From Rhodohalobacter sp. SW132 (GTDB lineage Bacteria > Bacteroidota > Rhodothermia > Balneolales > Balneolaceae), in contig NZ_QUOK01000005.1 in NCBI RefSeq assembly GCF_003390325.1, forward strand, positions 186,001 through 250,000: 64,000 bases of DNA, written 5' to 3'. The notes under the pieces were generated by a model, which searched no databases, had not been told where the DNA came from, and saw only the letters and a program-made list of their open reading frames with translations. This document shows positions 43,276 to 53,389 of the stretch, piece after piece; position 1 is the stretch's first letter; every line of letters begins with the position of its first letter. The position numbers and the translations under genes are program-made.

Positions 43276-44319
43276 ATGAAGTCACTCATCGCACAGCAGC
43301 ACGCATTGTCTCATCCGGATCGCCAGATTGAGGTCATCAACAGCCACACAGAAAAAGTGAAGGAGTTTGAAAAGTTTGAAGAGAAGCTGAAGGAGATTGA
43401 TCTCTTCCCTCTCAAACCTACCGGGATTGAAATTTTCCAGATCAATCTTGGGTACATGTGTAATATGACCTGTAAACACTGCCACGTGGATGCCGGTCCG
43501 GACCGTAAAGAGATTATGACCCGCGAAACGCTCCGGCTTTGTCTCGATGCATTGAAAGAATCAGATATCGAAACCGTAGATCTGACCGGCGGCGCTCCTG
43601 AGATGAATCCGCATTTCCGCTGGTTTGTGGATGAGGTTTCGAAACTTGGCAAACACATCATCGTACGTTCAAACCTGACGATCCTCGATACCCGAAAGTT
43701 TGAAGACCTGCCGCAGTTTATGGCCGACAGAAGCGTGGAGATCACCTGCTCGCTTCCTTTCTACAGCAAACGCCGAACGGATAACCAGCGGGGTGAGGGC
43801 ACCTATGACAAGTCGATGAAGGTACTGAAGCTGCTGAATGATCTTGGATATGGGCGTGATGAGAATCTTTCTCTGAATCTTGTTTATAATCCCGTTGGCG
43901 CCTTTCTTCCGCCTGACCAGGCTTCTCTTGAAAAAGATTACAAAAAGAGACTCGGGGATGAATACGGTATTGTATTTAATGATCTTTATACGATTACAAA
44001 CCTGCCGATCAGCCGCTATCTCAATTTTCTCGTTGAAAGCGGTAATCTCGAAGAGTACATGGAAAAACTGATCACCTCTTTCAATCCGGGCGCAGCACTG
44101 GGCGTAATGTGCCGCAATACCATTTCAATCGGGTGGGACGGATCGCTTTATGACTGCGATTTTAACCAGATGCTGGAGCTGAAAACCAACCACGGCGCGC
44201 CCGATCATATTAAAAACTGGGATGAGGAGAACCTTAACAACCGCGAAATTATCGTAAACCAGCATTGTTACGGCTGCACGGCAGGGATGGGCAGCAGCTG
44301 CGGCGGGGCAACGGCGTAA
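43276..44319 (+). CDS. arsS: Arsenosugar biosynthesis radical SAM protein ArsS
   Basis: 347 residues. Radical SAM cluster CNMTCKHC (C62, C66, C69) in the sequence QINLGYMCNMTCKHCHVDAG, then the DLTGGAPEMNP motif (about 97) that binds SAM. The C-terminal Cys-rich tail (HCYGCTAGMGSSCGGATA) matches the ArsS-specific end and may bind an extra cluster. ArsS-type enzymes are proposed to transfer the deoxyadenosyl moiety to dimethylarsenic to form arsenosugars. No ArsM methyltransferase is in the window, so methylation would have to be encoded elsewhere. A TTTTCACTTTTCAC tract precedes the gene. Confidence 0.87.
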   Translation: MKSLIAQQHALSHPDRQIEVINSHTEKVKEFEKFEEKLKEIDLFPLKPTGIEIFQINLGYMCNMTCKHCHVDAGPDRKEIMTRETLRLCLDALKESDIETVDLTGGAPEMNPHFRWFVDEVSKLGKHIIVRSNLTILDTRKFEDLPQFMADRSVEITCSLPFYSKRRTDNQRGEGTYDKSMKVLKLLNDLGYGRDENLSLNLVYNPVGAFLPPDQASLEKDYKKRLGDEYGIVFNDLYTITNLPISRYLNFLVESGNLEEYMEKLITSFNPGAALGVMCRNTISIGWDGSLYDCDFNQMLELKTNHGAPDHIKNWDEENLNNREIIVNQHCYGCTAGMGSSCGGATA

Positions 44320-44338
44320 GACTTCGCCCGTTGCAGGC

Positions 44339-45649
44339 TTATCCGTACTGTTCGGTGAGAAACTCTTTCAGTGAATCGTAACCGGCATCCATCGGAATCG
44401 ATTTCTCTTCTTTTTCTTTCGCTTTTTTCAGGCGTTCCGGAATTTCCACTTCGCGCCCGATTACCTCTTCAACCACATCCGCAAATTTTGACGGATGTGC
44501 CGTGGAAAGCACAATGGCAGGTGAGTCATCACCGGACTGTTCCCGGTACTGATCCAGCGCAAGCACTCCGACCGCTGTATGGGGATCAGCGATATATCCA
44601 AATTCCTGATACAGGTCCCCGATCTTTTTACGGGTCTGTTCATCCGAGTACGCAGTTCCAAAAATGTGTTTTCTGATCCGTTCGTCATCTCCATCAAAAA
44701 GAGACCGGATCCTGCTGAAATTACTCGGATTCCCAACATCCATCGCGTTGGAAATAGTTTGAATAGACGGCCTGGGTTTAAAATCGGTTCCGGACAAATA
44801 CTGCGGTACAACATCATTCCTGTTGGTAGCAGCGATAAACTTTTTGACGGGCATGCCCATTTTTTCAGCAAACAGTCCGGCTGTGAGATTTCCAAAATTA
44901 CCGCTTGGCACGGAAAAAACCGGAGTTTGGTTTGTCAGCTTTTTCAGCTGAAAAAAAGCGTGCAGATAGTAAAAACTCTGCGGCAAAAGTCGGGCAATAT
45001 TGATTGAATTAGCTGAACTGAGATTCAGTGCGTTATTCAGTTTTTGATCTGAAAACGCCTGCTTCACCAGTTTCTGGCAGTCATCAAAAGTGCCGCTAAT
45101 TTCGAGTGCAGTCACATTTTTACCCAATGTTGTCATCTGCTTCCGCTGGAGATCACTCACTTTTCCTTCAGGATAAAGCAGACAGACCTGAACTCCCGGC
45201 AGATCATAAAATCCGCCGGCAACCGCCCCGCCGGTATCCCCGGATGTAGCTACCAGAATCACGAGGTCGCCATTGCTGCGGGTTCGATGAGCTGAAAAGA
45301 GCCGCGCCATAAAGCGGGCTCCAAAATCTTTGAAGGCCAGCGTAGGTCCGTGAAAAAGTTCAAGAATAAATAGAGTTTCGCTGAGCTGAACCAGCGGTGC
45401 TTCAAAATTGATCGCGTCATCAATCAGCCGATCTGTATCATCAGACGAAAGGTCTTCATCTAAAAACGGGTAGCTGCAGATTTTGGCAAGCTGCTGCAGT
45501 GAAAATTCTGAATTCGGTGAATCGAACGGTAATGGAAGAGATGGAAATTCTGTAGGCATGTAGAGCCCGCCATCCGGAGCCAGTCCCTGTTCGGCTGCTT
45601 TCAGAAAAGAGATTTCAGGTGACTGCCCCCCCGTGCTGAAAAATCTCAT
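44339..45649 (-). CDS. thrC: Threonine synthase
   Basis: 436 residues; a PLP enzyme converting phosphohomoserine to threonine. The PLP lysine is in LAFKDFGARFMARL (about residue 107), the phosphate-binding loops in VATSGDTGGAVA (about 133) and VPSGNFGNLTAG (about 245), and the N-terminal MRFFSTGGQSP is typical. It overlaps thrB by 4 nt. Last gene of thrA-thrB-thrC; it converges on arsS with only 19 nt between them and no visible terminator. Confidence 0.95.
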   Translation of the reverse strand: MRFFSTGGQSPEISFLKAAEQGLAPDGGLYMPTEFPSLPLPFDSPNSEFSLQQLAKICSYPFLDEDLSSDDTDRLIDDAINFEAPLVQLSETLFILELFHGPTLAFKDFGARFMARLFSAHRTRSNGDLVILVATSGDTGGAVAGGFYDLPGVQVCLLYPEGKVSDLQRKQMTTLGKNVTALEISGTFDDCQKLVKQAFSDQKLNNALNLSSANSINIARLLPQSFYYLHAFFQLKKLTNQTPVFSVPSGNFGNLTAGLFAEKMGMPVKKFIAATNRNDVVPQYLSGTDFKPRPSIQTISNAMDVGNPSNFSRIRSLFDGDDERIRKHIFGTAYSDEQTRKKIGDLYQEFGYIADPHTAVGVLALDQYREQSGDDSPAIVLSTAHPSKFADVVEEVIGREVEIPERLKKAKEKEEKSIPMDAGYDSLKEFLTEQYG

Positions 45650-46614
45650 ACCGGATCCTCACCTTCTTCAATGACATAACTACCTTTCCGGTTTACCGGC
45701 GATACATAAGTGTCGACTTGCAGATTGTAGGTATCGAGAATTTTTACGATATCGTTTTGGATCGTGCGGGCGATTTCTTCGGAACGGCAGAGTGCAAACA
45801 CCGATGGGCCGGCTCCTGAAATACTGAATCCGAGCGCTCCTGCCTTCAGTGCATATTCTTTCATCTCATCAAAGCCGGGTATCAAAATAGAACGGGCGGG
45901 TTCCACGATATGATCTTCCATTGAACGCGAAATCAAATCGAAATCTTCGGTGTATAAGCCCGCAATCAAACCGCCTACATTGCCCCACTGTTTTACAGCC
46001 TGTGACATCTGCACCGATTTTCGAAGTATCAGCCGTGTATTCTTCGTGCTGATGGATAGATGCGGATGAAAAACAGCGATAACAAGGCCATCGGGGACGT
46101 GAAGCTGAACCACATCGAGCGGATTCTGACTTCGGATCAGTGTAAACCCACCCAGTAACGAAGCTGAAACATTATCGGCATGAGGGCTCCCGCTCGCCGC
46201 CAGTTCACCCTCGAGGGCAAAATTAAGCAGATCCATTTTGCTGAAGGGGTCACCCAGCAGGCGGTTCAGCGCTACCACAGCTGCTACGGAACTCGCAGCG
46301 CTGGATCCCATTCCGCTGCCCAGGGGCATCATTTTGTGAATTCGTATCGAAATACCAAAATCCGGTTCCTCATCCAGATTTGCAATCAGTGCCAGTGCTG
46401 CTCGTCCGGCCGTGTTTTTGATCGGTTCACGGGGCAGAAGGCCGTCGTCGCCCGTAATCTCATCAATCGAAACGCCGGGTTTATCACTTTTTGAGACTTC
46501 AACAATGTCCCCCGGTTCGTTGATGGCGAGGGCAAGTACATCAAAACCGCACGACACATTTGCCACTGAGGCGGGAGCAAACGCTTTGACTGTGTCTGAT
46601 TTTTTAATGCTCAT
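45646..46614 (-). CDS. thrB: Homoserine kinase
   Basis: 322 residues of the GHMP kinase family. ATP-binding motif PLGSGMGSSAASSVAA (about 96-111); N-terminal FAPASVANVSCGFDVLALA (about 13), a ThrB signature; C-terminal ISGAGPSVFAL (about 270). It phosphorylates homoserine for ThrC. It is 2 nt downstream of thrA and overlaps thrC by 4 nt, so the three genes form a tight operon. Confidence 0.95.
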   Translation of the reverse strand: MSIKKSDTVKAFAPASVANVSCGFDVLALAINEPGDIVEVSKSDKPGVSIDEITGDDGLLPREPIKNTAGRAALALIANLDEEPDFGISIRIHKMMPLGSGMGSSAASSVAAVVALNRLLGDPFSKMDLLNFALEGELAASGSPHADNVSASLLGGFTLIRSQNPLDVVQLHVPDGLVIAVFHPHLSISTKNTRLILRKSVQMSQAVKQWGNVGGLIAGLYTEDFDLISRSMEDHIVEPARSILIPGFDEMKEYALKAGALGFSISGAGPSVFALCRSEEIARTIQNDIVKILDTYNLQVDTYVSPVNRKGSYVIEEGEDPV

Positions 46615-46616
46615 GA

Positions 46617-49091
46617 TTACCCCGCGTTGCTTGCCGCTTTTGTACTTACAACCCTTAAAATGTCAGCTACGATACCGCCTGATGTCACATTTGCGCCGGC
46701 ACCCGGACCTTTGATAACCATCGGGCTTTCTTTGTAATATCTTGTGTAGAGTGCCATAATATTATCGCTTCCGTCGAGACCATAAAATGGGTGATCTGCT
46801 GATATTTTTTCCAGCTTCACTACGCCTCTGCCGTTTTCAAATCGCGCGATATAACAGAGTTTTTTTCCATGCTCCTCTGCTTCCAGCCTCATTTTTTCGA
46901 ATTCATGATCATACTCAGAAAGTTTTTCGAAAAACTGATCCACATCCATGCCATTTCGCGCCGGTTCCGGCACCAGGTTTTGAACGTCAATATCTTCCGG
47001 TTCAATTTTAAAACCGGCTTCCCTCGCCAGAATCAGAAGTTTTCGGGCGACATCACGGCCATTCAGATCTTCCCGCGGATCGGGTTCGGTGTACCCTTTC
47101 TCGCGAGCCTGCCGTACAATCTCGCTGAACTTTTGATCTCCCGTAAAGGAGTTAAAAATGTAACTGAGTGTTCCGGAAAGTACGCCTTCAATTTTATCCA
47201 CCTGATCTCCGGTGGATACCAGTTCATCAATGGTGGATATGATCGGCAAACCGGCACCCGCGTTGGTCTCATACTTAAACGCAACGTTGTGTTTACTGGC
47301 AAGATCGTGCAGTTCCTGGTAGTATTTGAGCGATCCCGAATTCGCCTTTTTATTTGGCGTAACCACCGAAATACTTGATGAGAGCAGTTCCGGGTAGATT
47401 TCCGATACTTCATCACTGGCTGTACAGTCTACAAATATAGAGTTGGGCAGGTTGTGCTGTTTAATCTGACTGATAAACTCCGGCAAAGAGGTCGGTTTTC
47501 CGTGATTGTCAAGCTGTTCATTCCAGTCAGATAACGGAACGCCCTCTTCGCGGATCAGCATCTGCCGGGAGTTGGCAACTCCTCTTAAACAAAAATCAAT
47601 ATTGTAATCATCATAAAAAACCTGGAGCTGTCCGCGGATCATTTCCAGCAGGGTTCCGCCGATCAGTCCGATGCCGGCCACGTAGAGATTTACCGTTTTC
47701 ACACCAGCCAGGAAAAAGGCATCGTGCAGTGTATTGATCGCTTTTTTCTCATCTTTATTATTCACTACAAACGAGATATTCCGCTCCGATGAGCCCTGTG
47801 CGATCGCGCGAATATTGATACCATTTCGTCCCAGTGCACGAAATACACGGCCTGCAATTCCGGGGATATTCTTCATGTTATCCCCGACAACAGCAATGAC
47901 GGACAGATCTTTCTCCACATCCACTTCATCAATTTCGTGTCCAAGCATCTCCTGCTCAAATTCTGACTGGATCGCGTTTTTTGCAGTCTCTGACTGATTT
48001 GGCGGCACCGCGATCGAAACCGTATGTTCCGATGAAGCCTGCGTAATCATGATGATATTCACATCAGCATCCGCAAGAGAGGTGAAGATACGGGCGGCAA
48101 TGCCACTAACGCCAATCATGCCACTTCCTTTTACGGTCAGCATGGTAATGTTCCCGATGGATGAGAGCCCTTTAATGAGATTATGTGTGGGCTGAATTTC
48201 TTTCCGAATGGACGTTCCGGGCTGTGAAGGATCGAATGTATTTTTGATAACAATAGGAATCTGTGCCTTTAGCGCCGGGATGAGCGTTGGCGGATAGATC
48301 ACTTTTGCTCCGAAATGCGATAGTTCCATCGCCTCTTCATAAGAAATCTCATAGATCGGGAACGCACGTTTAACCTTTACGGGATCTGCGGTCATTAAAC
48401 CGTTTACATCTGTCCAGATCTCAATCAGTTCACTTTTGAGAGCAGCGCCCAGCAGGGAAGCGGTGTAATCGGATCCGCCGCGCCCGAGGGTTGTGGGAAG
48501 TTTTGCGCGGTTTGCGGCGATAAAACCCGTGACCACATAAACTTTCGTTTTACCGGAACCGTTAAAATAGTTCTTAATTTTTTTATACGTGGTTTCTTCA
48601 TCCACTCTTGCATTACCGAAGCGTGAGTCGGTCACAATAAACGATCGGGCATCGGTATAAGAAGATTCGATCCCCTCATTTTTTACCAGGTAGGTAAGTA
48701 GTTTTGCCGAGAGTCTTTCGCCGAATCCCATGATAAAATCCCTGGTTTTCGGGGTAATCTCCTGAACCAGTGAAACGCCTTGAAGAACATCCTCAAGCTC
48801 GTTTAAGATGAGTTTCAGCTCGGTAATCAGTTCACTTTGTGCCTGTGCCGGAAGCATTTGCCGGGCCACACTGTAATGCCGTTCTTCAAGATTTTTTATC
48901 GTCTCTTCATAGCTGAATGAAGCTCGCTCCATCCGGTCGCACGTTTCTACAAGCTGATCAGTTACACCCTTCATCGCCGAAACAACAACGGCAACAGAGC
49001 CGCTTTCCGCCCTCTTTTTTACGATTGAAATAACGCTTGATATCGACTCGGCTGTACCCATTGAAGAGCCGCCAAACTTCAGCACTTGCAT
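46617..49091 (-). CDS. thrA: Bifunctional aspartate kinase / homoserine dehydrogenase
   Basis: 824 residues, the full fused length. The aspartokinase half (about 1-290) starts MQVLKFGGSSMGT with the kinase KFGGSS motif and has GRGGSDYTASLLGAAL (about 213). Two ACT domains (about 310-460) bind the feedback inhibitor, usually threonine. The homoserine dehydrogenase half begins at VAGIGLIGGTLLEMI (about 470), with catalytic region YETNAGAGLPIIST (about 657) and KGPGAGANVTSGGIVADI near the end. It supplies homoserine for the thrB and thrC products. First gene of the operon. Confidence 0.96.
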   Translation of the reverse strand: MQVLKFGGSSMGTAESISSVISIVKKRAESGSVAVVVSAMKGVTDQLVETCDRMERASFSYEETIKNLEERHYSVARQMLPAQAQSELITELKLILNELEDVLQGVSLVQEITPKTRDFIMGFGERLSAKLLTYLVKNEGIESSYTDARSFIVTDSRFGNARVDEETTYKKIKNYFNGSGKTKVYVVTGFIAANRAKLPTTLGRGGSDYTASLLGAALKSELIEIWTDVNGLMTADPVKVKRAFPIYEISYEEAMELSHFGAKVIYPPTLIPALKAQIPIVIKNTFDPSQPGTSIRKEIQPTHNLIKGLSSIGNITMLTVKGSGMIGVSGIAARIFTSLADADVNIIMITQASSEHTVSIAVPPNQSETAKNAIQSEFEQEMLGHEIDEVDVEKDLSVIAVVGDNMKNIPGIAGRVFRALGRNGINIRAIAQGSSERNISFVVNNKDEKKAINTLHDAFFLAGVKTVNLYVAGIGLIGGTLLEMIRGQLQVFYDDYNIDFCLRGVANSRQMLIREEGVPLSDWNEQLDNHGKPTSLPEFISQIKQHNLPNSIFVDCTASDEVSEIYPELLSSSISVVTPNKKANSGSLKYYQELHDLASKHNVAFKYETNAGAGLPIISTIDELVSTGDQVDKIEGVLSGTLSYIFNSFTGDQKFSEIVRQAREKGYTEPDPREDLNGRDVARKLLILAREAGFKIEPEDIDVQNLVPEPARNGMDVDQFFEKLSEYDHEFEKMRLEAEEHGKKLCYIARFENGRGVVKLEKISADHPFYGLDGSDNIMALYTRYYKESPMVIKGPGAGANVTSGGIVADILRVVSTKAASNAG

Positions 49092-49412
49092 AGAAAATAT
49101 TTCATTAATAGTGTGGTATGAAGCGATTTATGTTAGTCAACTGTAGGTTCCTGTTCAAGTTAATTTCGTGAATTTCTTTCATTTTTCAATCTTTGCTTTA
49201 GAAGCGCTTCCTGATATTTTCGCCGATTTTCAGCTTCTGAACTGTATTCTTCAACTTTTATATGTTAAATAGAGTGTGGAGTTACAATAACTATACTTTT
49301 TTATAGTGTCATATTTGTGGTGAACAACCTAAAAGTCATCCGATAACACCACACCAGATACGTTAACAACGATCCACTGATATCAATGTCTGCCAAATCT
49401 AAATAAATACTC
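49092..49412. other. Divergent intergenic region, thrA / proC (321 bp)
   Basis: No Thr/Ile-rich leader peptide is seen before thrA, unlike the ilv operon. On the minus strand a 25-residue ORF (49105-49182) precedes thrA, with no enrichment for regulatory codons. TTGTAA, 17 nt, CATATA on the minus strand (around 49262-49290) is a weak promoter candidate for thrA. Confidence 0.35.
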
Positions 49413-50231
49413 ATGAGTACATCCATCGCCATTCTTGGTGCCGGGAATATCGGCACTGCCATCGCTACCGGGCTTGTTTCATCCGGCACCTACACTGCTC
49501 CTTCAATCACGCTTACGCGCCGAAGGATCAAGCTTCTTGAACCATTTTCAGAAAAGGGGTTCAATGTAACAACCAGTAATAAAGAGGCCATTGACCAATC
49601 GGATATCATTATTGTTGCCGTTGAACCGAGCCAGATCGACGAGCTTCTGAAACAGATTTCCGGGTTTCTGGATAGCGGCCGTCACACTTTGATTTCAGTC
49701 GTATCGGGAGTGAATATCGGTCACATGAAATCGATTGTATCGCCGGATCTGCCCGTTGTTCGCGCGATGCCGAATACCGCCATTGCAATTGGAGAATCGA
49801 TGACCTGCATCTGCACAGATAACGGAAATGCCGAAGTTTTAGAGATGGCTACACAAATTTTCAACGCGGTTGGGAAAACGGTTACCATCATGGAGGAGCA
49901 GATGACTGCAGCCACCGCTCTTTGCGCATGTGGTATTGCTTTCTTTCTGCGCTCCATCCGGGCGGCTTCTCAGGGCGGAACGGAGATCGGGTTTCATGCG
50001 CATGAAGCGCTTGAGATGGCGGCACAGACGGCCAAAGGCGCCGCTTCACTTTTGGCTGATAAAGCCAATCATCCCGAATATGAAATTGACAGGGTCACCA
50101 CTCCGCGCGGATGCACCATTTCAGGATTGAATGAAATGGAACACAGCGGCTTTAGTTCAGCCATGATCAAAGGGATTTTACTCTCCGCTAAAAAAGCGGA
50201 AGGACTGCATAAAGCAGATGATGAATCCTGA
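49413..50231 (+). CDS. proC: Pyrroline-5-carboxylate reductase
   Basis: 272 residues. It reduces P5C to proline with NAD(P)H. N-terminal Rossmann motif IAILGAGNIGTAIATGL (about 6-22); VAVEPSQIDELL (about 68), the usual KP replaced by EP; VRAMPNTAIAIGESMT (about 115); C-terminal family signature ITTPRGCTISGLNEMEHSGF-like (VTTPRGCTISGLNEME, about 227), which binds the substrate. Divergent from thrA; converges with fadE. Confidence 0.94.
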   Translation: MSTSIAILGAGNIGTAIATGLVSSGTYTAPSITLTRRRIKLLEPFSEKGFNVTTSNKEAIDQSDIIIVAVEPSQIDELLKQISGFLDSGRHTLISVVSGVNIGHMKSIVSPDLPVVRAMPNTAIAIGESMTCICTDNGNAEVLEMATQIFNAVGKTVTIMEEQMTAATALCACGIAFFLRSIRAASQGGTEIGFHAHEALEMAAQTAKGAASLLADKANHPEYEIDRVTTPRGCTISGLNEMEHSGFSSAMIKGILLSAKKAEGLHKADDES

Positions 50232-50283
50232 GGTTGAATTGAACCCTGCCCGGTTTTTGCAGTGCCGGACAGTGAACTCAACC
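50232..50283. terminator. Possible bidirectional terminator, proC/fadE
   Basis: GGTTGAATTGAACCCTGCCC pairs imperfectly with CCGGACAGTGAACTCAACC around a T-rich loop. It lies between two convergent genes. The stem has several bulges and no flanking T-run, so this is weak. Confidence 0.35.
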
Positions 50284-50284
50284 A

Positions 50285-52780
50285 TTACGCCATCAACGGA
50301 TTCTCCTCCTTCTCCATCCCGAGGCCTTCCGCCGGATCAACAGCGTTGCGGTTATACTCTTCAAGTGTAAATTCATCAACCAGGATTGCATCAAACCGGG
50401 CGTTTTCGGTTTCTTTCACGCGGTTTGCCTCTTCGTGGGTGATAATTCCTTTTTCCAGTGCGGGATCAAGCTGCTTCAGCACACTCCCTTTTTTGAGCTC
50501 GCCCGCCTTAGTGGCTTTGTAGAGTTTTTTGTAGATCGGGAAGTTATCTTCAATAAGCTTCAGAGCATGTTCGTATTTACCGATCGCCTCATCGTTTGAT
50601 TTGCTCATGTAAATTCCTTTTGTCAGCCTGTCGCGCTGTTCACCACGCTGCTGCATCGCCTGGGCAACTTTATGGCCCAGTATATCAGATGGCTTTTTCC
50701 CAATCCGGTTGATCCGTGACCACAGAGCAACCGGTCCGCGGAATACCCAGCTAAACCCCGGAACTTCAATTTCGTTGTAGATCTCATCAAAAGCGGTCTG
50801 AATTCGATAAAATGCATACTGCATCGCCCATTCGAAAAAGATACGATCTTCTTCTTTCCGACCTTCCGCTTCAAACCGGCGAAGCGTAGCTGATGCAAGA
50901 ACCATCCAGCTCAGAATATCGGCGTAGCGTCCGGCGAGTTTCTCTTTCATTTTGAGTGCACCGCCGTAGGAACCGAGAGCGATATCCGCCATAAATGCAA
51001 AAGATGCGGATGCCCACGCCAGTTTTCGGTAATATCTGGCAGCCGGGCCGCTGACGGGCGATCTGGCAAGACGCCCGCGGGTCAGGCTCAGCATCAGTGA
51101 CCGTATTTTATTCTGCACCACATGTCCAAGGTGTCCGGTGAACGCTTCATCAAACGCTTTCACATCATTCTCCATTAAGGCATTAATTTCCTTCAATGCG
51201 TAAGGGTGACTGCGGATTGCACCCTGACCAAAGATCATGAGCGTACGGGTGAGAATATTGGCGCCCTCAACCGTAATGGCGATCGGCGTGGCAATGTAAC
51301 TATGTGCAAAGAGATTCCGTGGTCCGCGTGAAATTCCCGCTCCGCCAACGATGTCCATCGAATCATTGATGATTTCACGACCAAGTTCAGTGAAGTTATA
51401 TTTGGCAATTGCGGTAACCACAGCCGGTTTGGCGCCTTTGTCGAGAGCACCGCAAATATATCCGCGGGCAGCATCCATAAGATAAGTGTAACCGCCGATT
51501 CGGGCCATCGGCTCCTCAATTCCTTCAAACTTCCCAATGTTCAGGCCGAACTGTTTCCGGATTCCGGCGTAAGCTCCCACCGCGCGAAACGCCATCCGTG
51601 CTCCACCAATCGATTGTGCGGGAAGTGAAATTCCGCGGCCCACAGCAAGTGACTCCATCAGCATACGCCAGCCGTTTCCGGCTCCTTCCTTTCCGCCAAT
51701 AATGGCATCAATCGGAACCTTCACATTCTTTCCACGGGTCGGGCAGTTATAAAACGGAACGCCGAGCGGATCGTGACGTTTGCCAAGTTCAACACCCTCC
51801 GTGTCGCTCGGCACCAGGGCGCATGTAATTCCCAGATCTTCGCCCTTACCCAGGTAATCCTTGGGATCACTCAATTTAAAAGCCAATCCTATTACCGATG
51901 AAATCGCCGCAAGTGTGATGTACCGCTTATCCCAGTTTAGAAGAAGGTAAAGATTACCGTTATCATCCATTTTCACTACACCCGTACTCTGCATCGCGCC
52001 TGCATCTGATCCGGCATTGGGTTCGGTCAGCGCAAAACAGGGAATCTCCCGCCCGTCTGCAAGTCGAGGCAGATAGTGATTTTTCTGATCTTCAGTTCCG
52101 TAATGCATAAGCAGTTCGGCAGGACCGAGTGAGTTGGGCACCATCACGGTTGTTGCAAGCGGGCCGCAGCGGGAAGCGAGCTTAGACACGATCGCGCTGT
52201 GTGCATTCGCCGAAAAACCGTAGCCGCCATACTCCTCGGGGATAATCAACCCGAAAAATCGTTTCTCTTTCAGGTATTTCCACGTCTGATCATCAAACCC
52301 TTTCCTTTGAAAAACGTCCCAGTCGCTCACCATTCCGCAGAGCTCCTCTACCGGGCCGTCCATAAACTCCTGCTCTTTCTCTGTCAGTTCAGGATAGGCC
52401 TCATCCATCATTTTTTTGAAATTGGGTTTTCCCGAAAAAAGCTCTCCTTCTATCCAAACCGTGCCGGAATCAATCGCTGTCTGCTCCGTTTCCGAAATGG
52501 CGGGTAATATTTTCAGGGCGTCCAGCAGTTTCATCACCGGTCCCGAAAAGAGCACCCGTCTCAGCGGTTTTACATTAAAAATCAAGACAAGTACAAGATA
52601 GGTTGTGACCAGCCATACGGGAGCGCCAAATCCTGCAAGCGCTACCAAGCCGGCAATCGCCCAGATCCATAAAGGTGCTCCTGTGTATGCAAAAATTATA
52701 AATGCAGCAATTACGCTTCCCCATGAAACCCAGCCGGGGAGCTCTGCAAAAAATGAAAATTGTTGAATGAAAGATTCCAT
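50285..52780 (-). CDS. fadE: Acyl-CoA dehydrogenase, FadE type
   Basis: 831 residues, the long FadE form. Two to three hydrophobic N-terminal helices (about 17-75) anchor it in the membrane. The dehydrogenase core (about 120-560) has FALTEPNAGSDAGAM (about 251) for FAD/substrate binding, ISLPAQSIGGARMAFRAVGAY (about 395) and a flavin-binding DIVGGAGISRGPRNL (about 476). The C-terminal DUF1974-type extension (about 565-800) is typical of FadE. It catalyses the first step of fatty-acid beta-oxidation. It lies 11 nt after a TetR-type regulator gene, which very probably controls it. Confidence 0.92.
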   Translation of the reverse strand: MESFIQQFSFFAELPGWVSWGSVIAAFIIFAYTGAPLWIWAIAGLVALAGFGAPVWLVTTYLVLVLIFNVKPLRRVLFSGPVMKLLDALKILPAISETEQTAIDSGTVWIEGELFSGKPNFKKMMDEAYPELTEKEQEFMDGPVEELCGMVSDWDVFQRKGFDDQTWKYLKEKRFFGLIIPEEYGGYGFSANAHSAIVSKLASRCGPLATTVMVPNSLGPAELLMHYGTEDQKNHYLPRLADGREIPCFALTEPNAGSDAGAMQSTGVVKMDDNGNLYLLLNWDKRYITLAAISSVIGLAFKLSDPKDYLGKGEDLGITCALVPSDTEGVELGKRHDPLGVPFYNCPTRGKNVKVPIDAIIGGKEGAGNGWRMLMESLAVGRGISLPAQSIGGARMAFRAVGAYAGIRKQFGLNIGKFEGIEEPMARIGGYTYLMDAARGYICGALDKGAKPAVVTAIAKYNFTELGREIINDSMDIVGGAGISRGPRNLFAHSYIATPIAITVEGANILTRTLMIFGQGAIRSHPYALKEINALMENDVKAFDEAFTGHLGHVVQNKIRSLMLSLTRGRLARSPVSGPAARYYRKLAWASASFAFMADIALGSYGGALKMKEKLAGRYADILSWMVLASATLRRFEAEGRKEEDRIFFEWAMQYAFYRIQTAFDEIYNEIEVPGFSWVFRGPVALWSRINRIGKKPSDILGHKVAQAMQQRGEQRDRLTKGIYMSKSNDEAIGKYEHALKLIEDNFPIYKKLYKATKAGELKKGSVLKQLDPALEKGIITHEEANRVKETENARFDAILVDEFTLEEYNRNAVDPAEGLGMEKEENPLMA

Positions 52781-52791
52781 GACGATCTCCT

Positions 52792-53379
52792 TTAAACCGT
52801 TGTTTTTTGTGAAATAAAACCTTGTATGATGTGATCCACTGCCTGCTTAATAAACGTGTCTGTGGGTATACGCGTATCCAGCCGTTTGCTGATAACAACC
52901 GATGCCACACCGTGAAGCTGCGCCCATACCGTGTAGGCACTCATGAGCGGATCATCGACGTGCAGTATTCCCCGCTCTTTTCCCTCCTTAATGATATCGG
53001 CCAGCAGTTCGTAGATTTTCCGAATCTGCTCGAACTTCTCCTTTGGAAACCGTGGCATCTCTTCGGGCCGAACCATATAGATAATTTCATACTCCTGGGG
53101 ATGATTCAGCGCAAAATAGATAAATCCGTCCGCCATCTTCTCCAGTTTTCGGATCGGATCATCACCATCTTCAAGCTGCTGCTGCAACACATTTGCCAGC
53201 CTGCCTATGCTTGTTTCAATCAGGGCAAGTATCAGTTCATCTTTATTTTTGAAATGCAGATAGATACTGGTTGCGGAAACATCCACTTCGCCAGCAATTT
53301 TTCGCATCGACATTTTCCCGAAACCCTCTTTTATCAAAAGAGTACGGCTTACTGTTAAAATATCATCCCTGAGAGACAT
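52792..53379 (-). CDS. TetR-family regulator of fatty-acid oxidation (inferred)
   Basis: 195 residues. N-terminal HTH (about 8-52): LIKEGFGKMSMRKIAGEVDV followed by SATSIYLHFKNKDELILAL, the canonical TetR DNA-binding domain. The rest is the all-helical ligand/dimer domain. It is upstream of fadE in one operon (11-nt gap), so an acyl-CoA-sensing repressor is the natural inference. A 13-bp palindrome lies 11 nt before its start and is the likely autoregulatory operator. Confidence 0.88.
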   Translation of the reverse strand: MSLRDDILTVSRTLLIKEGFGKMSMRKIAGEVDVSATSIYLHFKNKDELILALIETSIGRLANVLQQQLEDGDDPIRKLEKMADGFIYFALNHPQEYEIIYMVRPEEMPRFPKEKFEQIRKIYELLADIIKEGKERGILHVDDPLMSAYTVWAQLHGVASVVISKRLDTRIPTDTFIKQAVDHIIQGFISQKTTV

Positions 53380-53389
53380 AAAAGAGAGG

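Noticed and set aside
49105-49182. Leader peptide for thrABC
   Set aside because: The 25-residue ORF has one Thr and four Ile, and no alternative stems or terminator were found, so there is no case for attenuation.
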